A stretch of 64,000 nucleotides of DNA from DVED01 sp963838375 (GTDB lineage: Bacteria > Cyanobacteriota > Cyanobacteriia > Cyanobacteriales > Geitlerinemataceae), in assembly GCA_963838375.1 (NCBI GenBank), contig CAWIQY010000006.1:124001-188000 (forward strand), in the 5' to 3' direction. The position numbers were made by a program, and so were the translations under genes. Numbering within the stretch: position 1 is the first letter of the stretch; the number at the start of each line of letters is the position of its first letter. The notes under the pieces are model-generated. The model did no database searches. It saw only the letters and a program-made list of their open reading frames with translations, and had not been told where the DNA came from. Below are positions 1 to 8,635 of the stretch, piece by piece.

Positions 1-77
1 GGAAAATATCTTAAAATTAGGATAAGACAAGATAACTTCTTCAGATTTTAGAGATCGAAGTCCAGAGGTAAACTAGA

Positions 78-668
78 ATGATTATGCAAGCTGAAGAGCA
101 AAAGATTTATACGCCTGATGAATACCTCGATTTTGAGGTCAATTCAGAGTTTCGACATGAATACATTAATAGTGAAATTGTACCGATGACTGGTGGAACC
201 CCAAATCATAACCAAATTACAGGCAATCTCTATGCGGCGCTCAACTTCGCACTCAAGCGCCAACCTTACCGAGTTTTTGTCGCCGATCAAAGACTTTGGA
301 TTCCCCAAAGACGCATCTATACTTACCCGGATGTGATGATGGTTGCAGGTGAATTGCAATTGCAGGAAGGACGGCGAGATACCATCATGAATCCGTTGGC
401 GATCGCAGAAGTTTTGTCTCCTTCAACTCGCAGTTATGATAAAGATGAGAAGTTTTCCGCCTATCGCACGATTTCTACTTTTCAAGAATATCTCCTAATC
501 GAACAGTCGAAAATGCACGTCGAACACTACACAAAGAACGAGCAAAAAAGCTGGACGTTTTCTGAGTATGACGAAGCTGAAGCAGTTATCGATTTCAAGT
601 CGGTTTCTTTCCAAATCACACTTGCCGATTTATACGATAAAGTTGAGATTGAATCGGCGATCGATTAA
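78..668 (+). CDS. Uma2 family (DUF820) endonuclease-like protein
   Basis: A 196-residue protein of the Uma2/DUF820 family, a restriction-endonuclease-like fold greatly expanded in cyanobacteria and of unknown cellular role. Seen in the sequence: the N-terminal 'YTPDEYL' opening, the 'RHEYINSEI' strand, 'YPDVMMV' with the conserved Asp, and 'PLAIAEVLSPSTRSYDKDEKF', which holds the E-x-L-S-P-S-T and D-K motif of this fold. Length is normal for the family. The ATG at 78 is preceded by AGAGGTAA, a usable ribosome site. It stands alone on the plus strand. A second, more divergent family member lies at 7307-8014. Family assignment is firm; the biological function is not known. Confidence 0.9.
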   Translation: MIMQAEEQKIYTPDEYLDFEVNSEFRHEYINSEIVPMTGGTPNHNQITGNLYAALNFALKRQPYRVFVADQRLWIPQRRIYTYPDVMMVAGELQLQEGRRDTIMNPLAIAEVLSPSTRSYDKDEKFSAYRTISTFQEYLLIEQSKMHVEHYTKNEQKSWTFSEYDEAEAVIDFKSVSFQITLADLYDKVEIESAID

Positions 669-710
669 TTTTTGTATTTGTATACGCATTCACCACCGAA
701 AGGCTGAAGA

Positions 711-740
711 GGTAGGGTGTGTTGAGGCACGAAACGCACC
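711..740. repeat. dispersed intergenic repeat (GTAGGGTGTG...AACGCACC type)
   Basis: GTAGGGTGTGTTGAGGCACG followed by AAACGCACC forms an imperfect inverted repeat of a kind common between cyanobacterial genes. It is related to the inverse-orientation copies near 17299-17391 and 61475. The rest of the gap from 669 to 967 shows no convincing gene. Confidence 0.5.
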
Positions 741-967
741 ATCTTAAGTAATCAGCAATAGGTAGTATTACTTTTTATTACCTTCGATCGGCGCTTTCCT
801 CGATCGTTCCCACATCAGATTACTTTTAATTAAAGTACAATAATTTGCTATAGCTGCGCTATTTGCTCTAAAATAGCATAAATCTGAAAAGCTGTAAACT
901 CGTTGATTATTGACCCCGTTCTCAATAATTTCGGGTATTTTTTCGGGAGATTTGGAGTCTTTCAGAC

Positions 968-3352
968 TTGGCGTCACCACCTGTATCCTTTGGAGTGTCT
1001 CCTTTGCTTATTTTGTTTTCCAGTACGCTTTTTCTCAGTGCCTTTCTACTATTTTGGGTGCAATTGATGGTAGCAAAAATGCTTCTCCCGGTTTTGGGAG
1101 GTACGCCATCGATTTGGAACACTTGTCTCTTTTTCTTTCAAGCTACCTTATTACTGGGTTACGGATACTCTCATTTAACAACTCGTTGGTGGGGAGTTCG
1201 TCGCCATGCAATTGTGCATAGTATTTTACTATTTCTGCCGATCGCGTTTTTACCCATTGCTTTAAATCGATCCCAGATTAGTCTCAATTCAACTCAGCCA
1301 ATTCCGGCATTGTTAATATTACTGGTACTAGGAGTCGGTGTTCCTTTTTTTGTAATTTCCACGACTGCACCTTTGGTACAAAAGTGGTTTGCCGATACGC
1401 CACATCCCGATCGAGACGATCCTTATTTTTTGTACTCTGCGAGTAATTTAGGAAGTTTACTCGGTGTTCTCAGTTATCCACTGGTTATCGAACCTAATTT
1501 TTCTTTAACTCAGCAAAGTTGGCTTTGGTCAATTTCCTACGGATTGCTCGTTTTTCTCACACTGGGATGTGCTTTATTTCTGTGGAAGTCTGGCATCGAT
1601 CGTTTTAGTTTGTCGAATTCCGATGAATTGAACTTAGACAACATTGAGGCAATATCTCCAACTCGTAAACAAAAATTACAGTGGACTTTACTGTCTTTTC
1701 TACCGTCCAGCTTACTGCTCGGCGTTACTACTTATATTACCACAGATATTGCCTCAATTCCCCTGCTTTGGGCCGTTCCTCTGTCGATTTATTTATTAAC
1801 TTTTATTTTAACGTTTTCTCGCCAATCCTTTCGCCTAAATTCCACATTAATCGGCATGATACCGCTATTTTTGGTGGCGGCGATCGCCCTCGCCACAACC
1901 AATGTCATATTACCAGTTTGGATTTTGTTATTGGCACATTGGGGAGGGTTATTCTTAGTGGGTTGTGCCTTGCATGGAGAGTTGGCAAACCTTCGTCCTC
2001 ATCCTCAGTATTTAACTGAATTCTACTTCTGGATTTCCTTGGGAGGAGTATTAGGAGGCTTATTCAATTCGATCGCAGCACCCTGGATATTTCCCACACT
2101 TTTAGAATATCCATTGACGATCGGTTTGAGCTTACTGATACTACGAGATCCATCACAGCAAACCTCATCTTCTAACTTAGAAATCGAAAATCTAGACGAA
2201 GTTTATCAACAAGTTAAACAAGCTCAAAAATCGAATCCCGATATTGTTGCTTCGGATTGGATTGCCACCAATATTTTACCTCAATATGCTGCCAAAAATA
2301 AACCCAAACAACGCACTCTTTTTTCTTTGACTCTGCCGATCGGATTAGGGTTACTGCTGGGACAGTTACTTCTGGGATTTCAACTCAAATTACTCAATAA
2401 TACTGGGATGGGATGGATATTAACAATGGCTTTATTCATCACCATGGGTTATGCCTTTTCTCTCTATCCTTGGCGATGGCTTGTCGGGTTCATCCTCGTT
2501 ATCTGTCTAAATCAATATTCTTTGCCTTTCAGTCGTGTCATTTATACCGATCGCAGTTTTTTTGGGGTGAATCAGGTTTTGTATGATGCCGAAGAAAACT
2601 ACCATGCTTTTATTCATGGAACCACTTTACACGGCAAGCAAAGTCTCGATCCTCAGCGTCAAAATGAACCCCTCACTTATTTTGCCAAAACGGGACCTGT
2701 CGGACAACTTTTTCAGTCTTTGAACACCGCACAAAGATTTCCGAGAGTTGGGATCATGGGATTGGGAATTGGAACCTTGGCAGCTTATACTCAACCCGGA
2801 CAAGAATGGACATTTTACGAAATCGATCCAACGGTCGAAAAAATTGCATCCGATTCTGAATATTTTACCTTTTTACAAAATGCGAAAGCGCCAGTTTCGA
2901 TCGTCTTGGGAGATGGAAGATTATCGATCGCTAAAGTTCCAGATTATTTCTATAATTTAATCGTGATGGATGCTTTTAGTTCCGATTCTATTCCCGTACA
3001 TTTGATAACGCGAGAAGCGATCGAACTTTATTTAAAAAAGCTATCCCCACAAGGTTTACTGGTACTCAATATTACCAATCGCTATATCGATCTGGTTCCG
3101 GTTATCCAATCTCTAGCTCACGATCGCCAGTTACTGGCTCTCTCGCAATGGGAAAAAACAATTTCTGCTGAAGACAAAGCTTTGGGAAAAACACCCTCTC
3201 ACTGGGTTGTTTTAGCACGCGATCGTCAAGATTTTGGCAGTCTGGTAAATGACCCCAAATGGCAGTTTCTCCCCGATACTTCATCAACCCCGGTGTGGAC
3301 AGATGATTTTTCCAATCTCTTTCGATCGTTGCGCGTTTTCAAAACTCGATAG
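968..3352 (+). CDS. fused membrane transporter-like / spermidine-synthase-like protein
   Basis: A 794-residue fusion. The N-terminal ~550 residues hold about a dozen hydrophobic segments, beginning 'LILFSSTLFLSAFLLFWVQL'. A charged insert of ~50 residues interrupts the membrane part. The C-terminal ~220 residues have a Rossmann fold of the polyamine-synthase type: 'GIMGLGIGTLAAY' is the S-adenosyl ligand loop, 'FYEIDP' the acidic ribose-binding position, and 'VMDAFSSDSIPVHL' the region that holds the catalytic Asp in spermidine synthases. This matches the group annotated 'fused MFS/spermidine synthase'. Whether it makes a polyamine is unknown. The chosen start is TTG at 968, with GGAG seven bases upstream. 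A GTG start nine codons further on is possible. Confidence 0.85.
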   Translation: MASPPVSFGVSPLLILFSSTLFLSAFLLFWVQLMVAKMLLPVLGGTPSIWNTCLFFFQATLLLGYGYSHLTTRWWGVRRHAIVHSILLFLPIAFLPIALNRSQISLNSTQPIPALLILLVLGVGVPFFVISTTAPLVQKWFADTPHPDRDDPYFLYSASNLGSLLGVLSYPLVIEPNFSLTQQSWLWSISYGLLVFLTLGCALFLWKSGIDRFSLSNSDELNLDNIEAISPTRKQKLQWTLLSFLPSSLLLGVTTYITTDIASIPLLWAVPLSIYLLTFILTFSRQSFRLNSTLIGMIPLFLVAAIALATTNVILPVWILLLAHWGGLFLVGCALHGELANLRPHPQYLTEFYFWISLGGVLGGLFNSIAAPWIFPTLLEYPLTIGLSLLILRDPSQQTSSSNLEIENLDEVYQQVKQAQKSNPDIVASDWIATNILPQYAAKNKPKQRTLFSLTLPIGLGLLLGQLLLGFQLKLLNNTGMGWILTMALFITMGYAFSLYPWRWLVGFILVICLNQYSLPFSRVIYTDRSFFGVNQVLYDAEENYHAFIHGTTLHGKQSLDPQRQNEPLTYFAKTGPVGQLFQSLNTAQRFPRVGIMGLGIGTLAAYTQPGQEWTFYEIDPTVEKIASDSEYFTFLQNAKAPVSIVLGDGRLSIAKVPDYFYNLIVMDAFSSDSIPVHLITREAIELYLKKLSPQGLLVLNITNRYIDLVPVIQSLAHDRQLLALSQWEKTISAEDKALGKTPSHWVVLARDRQDFGSLVNDPKWQFLPDTSSTPVWTDDFSNLFRSLRVFKTR

Positions 3353-3373
3353 AAATACGAATATAGAAAAAAA

Positions 3374-4108
3374 TTAATGAAGTCTACTCACCGATAGGTT
3401 CAAAAACCTAGAAGATTCTAGCTGGTTACAGACTTGTTGTTCCCAATCGCATTTATACAAATATTGTTTCTGCCAATAGAGCGGAATTTCTAACAAGTCT
3501 CGAGTTCCAGTCATTCCCTGAATCGCAAATAGAAGCAAAGCCAAACAGTTTAAAATGACATGAGCTTTTCGCCATTGATTAGATCGATCTTCGTAGATTT
3601 TCGGCGCAATGGCTAAAGCAATAATCATCAAAATGGAAACGGCAATCCCAGAATAGTAGTGAGAAACATACCACTCGTCGGTTCTCCGAAATACACCTTC
3701 TTGACATCCCAGAATAATCAACCCCGCACTGCTCATTGTTGCCAGTAACGCTCTCCAGACATAACTCTGTGCTTTGTACAAAAAAAGTAGCGAGCTAATT
3801 GTCGCCACAAAGATCGAGATGATAAAAAATATTGAAAATAAGTCTTTTTCCCAGAATGGAGATTTAATAAAAATAGAATAAGCCAGTGCGATCGAGGTCA
3901 GTCCAACCACAGAACCGGTTAACCACTGACCGATTTTAACGTGTTCTCGACCGACAATCGGCGGAATTGGACTTTTACTTCCCGAGGCAATTTTCAGCCG
4001 ACGCTGGCGAGTTTGCCACGCCATATTCACAACCATTCCCAACGTGGGAAAAACAAGCATCACGGCGATCGCGGGATGCAGTAATCCTAAAATATCTTTA
4101 GCTTCCAT
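3374..4108 (-). CDS. DUF4079 family membrane protein
   Basis: A 244-residue membrane protein with about six hydrophobic helices. The opening 'ILGLLHPAIAVMLVFPTLG' and the 'MAWQTRQRRL' loop are typical of the DUF4079 family found in cyanobacteria and plastid-bearing lineages. Members resemble ferric-reductase or cytochrome b561-type helix bundles, but no heme-ligand pattern can be assigned with confidence here. It is convergent with the upstream fused synthase gene, with only 21 bases between the stops. The ATG at 4108 is the only good start. Function unknown. Confidence 0.7.
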   Translation of the reverse strand: MEAKDILGLLHPAIAVMLVFPTLGMVVNMAWQTRQRRLKIASGSKSPIPPIVGREHVKIGQWLTGSVVGLTSIALAYSIFIKSPFWEKDLFSIFFIISIFVATISSLLFLYKAQSYVWRALLATMSSAGLIILGCQEGVFRRTDEWYVSHYYSGIAVSILMIIALAIAPKIYEDRSNQWRKAHVILNCLALLLFAIQGMTGTRDLLEIPLYWQKQYLYKCDWEQQVCNQLESSRFLNLSVSRLH

Positions 4109-4297
4109 TTATCGACAGGCGCCTTTCTATTTGAGATTAGTCCACTATACTATCATTGACAATTGGCAGGGGTCAAAATCCATCGAGTATCGAACCGGAT
4201 CTCCTCACAATTCAAATGTTAAATTATCTTCCAATCTCTAGGACAAGTTTCCCAGATAACGCTATAAATAAACCTACAGAACAAAATTGAAATTGAT

Positions 4298-4623
4298 ATG
4301 AATGGAGCGATATTTGCCGCGATCGCTTATGGAGTCCTTGCCATTGTCGGCGGAACGATCGGCTATCGTCAAGCCAAAAGTCAAGCTTCCCTGATTTCCG
4401 GAGTTGTCAGTGGTATTTTATTGGTTCTTGGAGGTGTCGTACAGCTTTGGGGACGAACTTGGGGACTTTGGCTACATCGATCGTCACGACAATATTAATC
4501 GTTATTTTTGCCATACGACTTATCAAAACTCGTAAGTTTATGCCTGCGGGTTTGATGCTGATTTCCGGTACGATCGCGCTGGTAATGATGTTAGCTCAAT
4601 TGTTTAGCCGATTTGGCATATAG
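4298..4623 (+). pseudogene. TMEM14-like small membrane protein, frameshifted
   Basis: The first frame gives a 66-residue product starting 'MNGAIFAAIAYGVLAIVGG' that stops after 'WGLWLHRSSRQY'. Reading on in the -1 frame from about 4470 gives 'TSIVTTILIVIFAIRLIKT', then 'KFMPAGLMLISGTIALVMML', which is the expected second half of a TMEM14/UPF0136 protein. The full span is 326 bases, one short of a whole number of codons, so a single deleted base explains the break. The repaired protein would be 108 residues with four membrane helices, the family's usual size. A real mutation and a sequence error are both possible. Confidence 0.75.
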
Positions 4624-4675
4624 AAACCGAACGCCTTTTTGACAACTAATTACTGCTTAATCTCTTGAACTTAAA

Positions 4676-5059
4676 ATGAAACCCAAATTTAAAGACATGA
4701 CGGCTTGGCAGCAGGCAGAAATTTTGATGCAGCCAACTCTGATCCGCACAATTGACAACCTACGAAAACAATTAGAAGAATCAACCTGGAAAGGAACCTA
4801 CCGAGAAATTCAAGAACCCTTTCCCGGATACGAACTCGACATAGAACACGGCGATCGCCAAGAAACAATCGATATTTGGGACTTGTGCTATCAAATTTGC
4901 TTCCGCAACTATCAGCCATCTCACGCCACCCAAGAAAGCATGGAAGTCGAAATTGATACCAGTTTATTCGATGAAAATGGAGAAGTTGATTGGATACGCT
5001 TAGATGCGAAAGCTCAGGAAATTATCAAAGAAATTTTTGATAATTTGGGAAATCGGTAA
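4676..5059 (+). CDS. conserved cyanobacterial hypothetical protein
   Basis: A 127-residue soluble, acidic protein with no family I can name. It begins 'MKPKFKDMTAWQQAEILMQP', has a helical N-terminal half rich in Gln and Glu, and ends with an acidic helix 'WIRLDAKAQEIIKEIFDNLG'. There is no signal peptide or membrane segment. It starts 52 bases after the frameshifted TMEM14 gene and may share its transcript. A terminator hairpin follows 5 bases after the stop. Codon use looks like that of its neighbours, so it is likely a real gene. Confidence 0.6.
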   Translation: MKPKFKDMTAWQQAEILMQPTLIRTIDNLRKQLEESTWKGTYREIQEPFPGYELDIEHGDRQETIDIWDLCYQICFRNYQPSHATQESMEVEIDTSLFDENGEVDWIRLDAKAQEIIKEIFDNLGNR

Positions 5060-5064
5060 TCACG

Positions 5065-5102
5065 AAGAGTGATGAGTTATTTTTTAACAACCCATCACTC
5101 TT
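5065..5102. terminator. bidirectional terminator hairpin
   Basis: AAGAGTGATG at 5065-5074 pairs with CATCACTCTT at 5093-5102, with an AT-rich loop containing a run of T. It lies between two convergent genes and could end transcripts from both sides. Confidence 0.65.
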
Positions 5103-5150
5103 AAATTTGTGGTTAGTAGCTAACTATTGACTATTAACTATTAACTCTTT

Positions 5151-5999
5151 CTACCGTCGTCGGCTGCGACTGCGAGAACGGGAAGCTCCACCGCTACCAA
5201 AACCCGTAGACCGCCTCTGGTAGGTGGGTTTAGACTTGTTCCCCGTTCGCAAATTGCTCGAACCAAACCCCGAACCCGAAGACCGATTGGAGTTAACGGA
5301 TGGGGTTTTCCGCTGCGTCGAAGTCGTCGAAGGCGACCTTAGGTTCCCTGTCGTGCGTAAGGTTTGGCGATTTTTCACTGCCGGAGGCGGCGCGTTATAG
5401 CGAGATTGGTAACTCTGAACCGCTTGGTTGTAACTGTTGCCGTAGCCGCCGTATCCGGTCATGATCCCACCGGATTGGTAGACGGGGGGAACGTAGTAAC
5501 GCGGGGAAAACAGCATATTGCCAACTAGTTGACCGGCAACAGCACCCGCAAAGGGCGTCCAAAAGCTCGATTCTCGCCGAACGATGACTGTTTGAGTTTG
5601 ACCGGTTTGGGGGTCGGTTTGAGTTTCGGCGACGTTGTGAACGTACTCGATGCGGAAGTCTTCGGCGATGTGCAGGGCAGCCTGTCCTCCATTCAAACTA
5701 ACATAACTGCGCTTGCCTGCCTGAATTTCTTCATCGGTCAGTTGCGCCATTTGCAAGTCGGTCGTCCGGAACACCGGAGGCACGCCGGAGGGGGTATTCA
5801 GCAGCATCAGGGTATATTCGCCATTGGCATCGTTATACTCAGCTTGCTGGACGGGATACTCGCCACTGCTGACTTGGTTGGTTGCAGGCGCGACGCGAGC
5901 ATTGGGAGCATTTGAGGAGTTGGAGGTAGACGAACCACAGGCGGTTGTCGTCCAACAAAATGTTAAACACAAGACTAAAGACAAGATTCGACGTAACAT
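5151..5999 (-). CDS. putative lipoprotein with Arg/Ser-rich tail
   Basis: A 282-residue secreted protein. The N-terminus 'MLRRILSLVLCLTFCWTTTAC' is a signal peptide ending in a lipobox-like Cys at residue 21. A Ser/Asn-rich linker follows, then a compact domain (about residues 45-150) of unknown family. Next comes a glycine-rich membrane-like stretch 'WTPFAGAVAGQLVGNMLF' near residue 150. The last ~100 residues are low complexity (Gly, Ser, Thr, Arg) and end in repeated Ser-Arg. The product is probably lipid-anchored in the envelope. I do not recognise a function. Confidence 0.6.
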   Translation of the reverse strand: MLRRILSLVLCLTFCWTTTACGSSTSNSSNAPNARVAPATNQVSSGEYPVQQAEYNDANGEYTLMLLNTPSGVPPVFRTTDLQMAQLTDEEIQAGKRSYVSLNGGQAALHIAEDFRIEYVHNVAETQTDPQTGQTQTVIVRRESSFWTPFAGAVAGQLVGNMLFSPRYYVPPVYQSGGIMTGYGGYGNSYNQAVQSYQSRYNAPPPAVKNRQTLRTTGNLRSPSTTSTQRKTPSVNSNRSSGSGFGSSNLRTGNKSKPTYQRRSTGFGSGGASRSRSRSRRR

Positions 6000-6157
6000 T
6001 GATCTAAGCTCGTTGGGTTAGCACTGAAAACGTTGGCTTCGATGGATTAGCACTGATGCAACCAAAATAAAGATCGCCAGGATGAATGCGATCGAGATTT
6101 TATAGATGGCAGCTCAAAAGTCTATTTCAAGGTCAATTTGCGCTCATCCTATTTATT

Positions 6158-6760
6158 CTACAGCGGAATCAGTTCGGGAAAATTCATCAAAACTTGTTCG
6201 GATGTCAGTTCGTCACCCAGTTGCGCGGGAGAAAAGTGCACTTGTATCGCTCGCAATTTGTGTTTGTAGTGGAGGTTAATAATGGCTTTTAATCCATATT
6301 CCATTGATTCTAAATTGGCAAGATCGGTTTCTAAGTCGGGAACTTCTCCTTCTGCTGCGATCGTCATCATGACGATCGCGTTTTGGGTAATGGGTAAGGA
6401 AAACGGTTCGTTACCCAAATCCGATGTCTCAAAATTGGGTTGGCTGAGATAGCGCTGGGCGGAGTCTGTAAACAATTCGTTGACAAAATCTCCCGCTTCT
6501 TCTTCACTCCAGAAGACATCCCCTTCGTTGGCTGCCGATTGCCAATAGGTTTCGTATTGGAGAAGTTGTTGGCAAATCTCGACTAAATCTTCGCCCATTA
6601 CCTCGAGATCTCCTTCGGCTTCGATCGAATTTCGTCCCGCCTGATTCAAAATTCCTAATAGGGGTGCGATTTCGTTTCCGGCAAGATGCAGCATCACCCG
6701 ACAAACCAAAAATCGCGTTTTCCCGGTCATTTTATTCCAACGATCGCCAAAACCACTCAT
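6158..6760 (-). CDS. DUF1517 family protein
   Basis: A 200-residue soluble protein without a signal peptide. The segment 'PFSLPITQNAIVMMTIAAEG' followed by 'EVPDL' is characteristic of the DUF1517 family of cyanobacteria and plastids. Family members are often larger and have a membrane-anchored N-terminus, so this is a short form. The C-terminal part 'LRAIQVHFSPAQLGDELTSE' fits the family's acidic end. Cellular role unknown. It lies 53 bases downstream of msrA on the same strand and may be co-transcribed with it. Confidence 0.65.
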   Translation of the reverse strand: MSGFGDRWNKMTGKTRFLVCRVMLHLAGNEIAPLLGILNQAGRNSIEAEGDLEVMGEDLVEICQQLLQYETYWQSAANEGDVFWSEEEAGDFVNELFTDSAQRYLSQPNFETSDLGNEPFSLPITQNAIVMMTIAAEGEVPDLETDLANLESMEYGLKAIINLHYKHKLRAIQVHFSPAQLGDELTSEQVLMNFPELIPL

Positions 6761-6813
6761 AGATTTACGTCTTTTCCAACTCTACTCTAATTTTAATCGA
6801 TCTTGGCGCCTGC

Positions 6814-7296
6814 TCACTTCCCTCGGTTTTTATGACCCGCATTTTGTTTTTTCTCAAAGTATTGTTGATGAGAGTCATCTGCGAGATAGTAGTCTCCTGC
6901 AGGTTGAATTTGGGTCACAATTTGCAGTTCAACTTTACCCGACTGCTGAAGTCGTCGTTTAGAATTTCTAGCCGTTGTTTCTTGTTCGGTGTCGTGGTAA
7001 AAAATGACCGATCGATATTGTTCTCCCCGATCGGCGCCTTGGCGATTCAGTTGGGTGGGATCGTGGATTTTCCAAAACACTTCGAGTAAGGTTTCGTAGC
7101 TCACTTCGTCTGAATTGTATTCGATTTGGGCAACCTCGGCATGACCCGTAATTCTCGATAAAACATCCAGATAAGAGGGGTTAGGGAAATGACCGCCCAT
7201 ATAGCCTACCGAAGTCGATTTAACCCCTTTTATTTGGCGAAAAGCGGCTTCTACTCCCCAAAAGCATCCGGCTCCAAATGTGGCTAGTTTTGTCAT
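6814..7296 (-). CDS. msrA: peptide-methionine (S)-S-oxide reductase MsrA
   Basis: Repairs oxidised methionine by reducing the S-epimer of methionine sulfoxide in proteins with thioredoxin-type donors. The 160-residue protein opens with 'MTKLATFGAGCFWGVEAAF', which contains the GCFWG active site (Cys11). It continues with 'VGYMGGHFPNPSYLDV', 'TGHAEVAQIEY', 'FWKIHDPTQLNRQGAD' and 'GEQYRSVIFYH', all family hallmarks. The normal E-x-H-H-Q-Q-Y block reads 'DDSHQQYFEKK' here. It sits 10 bases downstream of a Uma2 gene. A longer MsrA of another subtype is encoded at 29538-30203. Confidence 0.95.
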   Translation of the reverse strand: MTKLATFGAGCFWGVEAAFRQIKGVKSTSVGYMGGHFPNPSYLDVLSRITGHAEVAQIEYNSDEVSYETLLEVFWKIHDPTQLNRQGADRGEQYRSVIFYHDTEQETTARNSKRRLQQSGKVELQIVTQIQPAGDYYLADDSHQQYFEKKQNAGHKNRGK

Positions 7297-7306
7297 AATT
7301 TATGGG

Positions 7307-8014
7307 TCACTGCAATTCGTTGATATTCTCGGGATCGATTCCTAACTCTCGCAATTTTCGAGCAAATTTCTCAGCTCGTTCAGCTTGCTGTTCAGCTCGT
7401 TTAGCCTGCTGTTTGACTTGCTCTTCGGGAGTTAAATACCGATCGCCCTCTGCGTCGTACCAATACAACCATTCCCGCGTCACCCCAGAATAATTTCCCC
7501 GATCGTATCCAATTCCCAAACCAATTTCTGGCATCCAGATGGGATTTCCAGACTGTAATTCATACTTGCCATTGACTAATTTATGGACTTCTAAACGCGG
7601 TTTGCGGCGACGGCGGGAAGAATAAATGACGTAATACAGCACACCTAAAGATTCATATTCCTTTAACTTGTCGCTGTATTCTTTCCGATAGGTGGGAGAA
7701 ACGACTTCTAAGACAAAACTGGGAACGACATTTTCATCCCACAACACGTAACTGGGACGCAATTCTTCATCGTAAAACCGTTCTACTCCTAAACTCAAGA
7801 ATGCATCCGGAACGATCGGCGGTTTGTCTGGATGATAATACATCCCCATATCAACGCCGAAGAACCAATCCATTCGTTGCGACCAAATTATCAGCAATAT
7901 GGCTTTTAATAACCCAGGTATCAGTTCTTGGAGTTCGTTATCCACGGGCGTTTCATCCGAATCAGGCAGTTCGTCTGCAGAGGGTAAGTATCTTGGTAAG
8001 TTGTACTGGAACAT
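7307..8014 (-). CDS. Uma2 family (DUF820) protein with Arg/Glu coiled tail
   Basis: A Uma2/DUF820 protein of about 235 residues. Seen: 'LPSADELPDSDETPVDNE' at the N-terminus, 'PPIVPDAFLSLGVER' with the conserved Pro-Asp, and 'PSFVLEVVSPTYRKEYSDKL', the E-V-x-S-P-T...D-K fold signature. The last ~40 residues form the charged helix 'EEQVKQQAKRAEQQAERAEK' common to this subgroup. The ATG at 8014 gives the usual 'MFQYNLPRYLPS' start. An in-frame ATG 14 codons upstream is less likely. Function is unknown despite the endonuclease-like fold. Confidence 0.88.
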   Translation of the reverse strand: MFQYNLPRYLPSADELPDSDETPVDNELQELIPGLLKAILLIIWSQRMDWFFGVDMGMYYHPDKPPIVPDAFLSLGVERFYDEELRPSYVLWDENVVPSFVLEVVSPTYRKEYSDKLKEYESLGVLYYVIYSSRRRRKPRLEVHKLVNGKYELQSGNPIWMPEIGLGIGYDRGNYSGVTREWLYWYDAEGDRYLTPEEQVKQQAKRAEQQAERAEKFARKLRELGIDPENINELQ

Positions 8015-8166
8015 GGTAGTTTTCCCCCAAAACTTATCTTGATTATAGTCTGGCACGAATGGAATTTACTGATACATATGATTACATTTGCCTACACCGA
8101 TTTATCGATCGTTGGAGCTGAAAACATGAGTAATTAGCTGTAGATTAATTTTTAGATTTCATTAAA

Positions 8167-8197
8167 CTATAGTAGCATACTAAATGCTATAGTAGCA
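8167..8197. promoter_or_regulatory. tandem operator-like repeats before small-gene cassette
   Basis: CTATAGTAGCA occurs at 8167-8177 and again at 8187-8197, exactly 20 bp apart (two helical turns). The second copy extends to TGCTATAGTAGCA, with matching TGCTA and TAGCA arms. They lie about 30 bp upstream of a gene for a ribbon-helix-helix-like protein, a protein type that often binds tandem short repeats in its own promoter. Binding is inferred. Confidence 0.45.
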
Positions 8198-8223
8198 AGA
8201 TCGACTCAAAAATAGAAGATACA

Positions 8224-8433
8224 ATGTTGGTAAAATTAAAGGAAAAAGAGTTCGTGGGTGGAAAACGCAAGCTGGAGTTGATAGCAGCATATATACCCAA
8301 GGAAAAGAAAGTCGCTTTAGAGGCATGGGCTGCCTCAGAAGAGAGATCGGTTTCTTGGATAGTTGCCAAGCTGATTGATAAAGCACTTTGCGATCGCCAA
8401 CAGCAGCAGGAAGGTTCAGACAATGATAACTAA
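8224..8433 (+). CDS. small ribbon-helix-helix-like DNA-binding protein
   Basis: A 69-residue protein. The core reads 'KRKLELIAAYIPKEKKVALE', then 'AWAASEERSVSWIVAKLIDK'. A beta strand followed by two amphipathic helices with a Ser-x-x-x-I turn is the pattern of CopG/Arc-type ribbon-helix-helix proteins. The tail is polar and Gln-rich. It is the first gene of a tight cassette: the next ORF begins 11 bases before this one ends. It likely regulates the cassette through the repeats at 8167-8197. The fold is inferred from pattern alone. Confidence 0.6.
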   Translation: MLVKLKEKEFVGGKRKLELIAAYIPKEKKVALEAWAASEERSVSWIVAKLIDKALCDRQQQQEGSDNDN

Positions 8434-8635
8434 CCCGCTTGGCTATCTCGAAGATCCTGAAGATGAAATCCAGCGCATGGGGAAGCCGCAAACTGAATCT
8501 GTTGTCGCCGGCACGAGAAAAAAAGCTTTTGTTCGCTGTCTAGAAGAAGCAAAAGGACGAAAGTTACTCGCCGTTCAACACTTTCAGAAAAACCTTTGGC
8601 AATGTATTTTTCTAGGAGGAGAAGATGAAGACTAA
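8423..8635 (+). CDS. small hypothetical protein, cassette gene 2
   Basis: A 70-residue acidic/basic mixed protein starting 'MITNPLGYLEDPEDEIQRMG' from the ATG at 8423. That start overlaps the preceding gene by 11 bases, and this gene is itself overlapped by 11 bases by the next. Reading frames arranged this way imply translational coupling. A basic middle ('GTRKKAFVRCLEEAKGRKLL') precedes a hydrophobic 'NLWQCIFLGG' and an acidic end. No family is recognised. The overlaps and coding-like composition argue that it is real. Confidence 0.5.
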   Translation: MITNPLGYLEDPEDEIQRMGKPQTESVVAGTRKKAFVRCLEEAKGRKLLAVQHFQKNLWQCIFLGGEDED

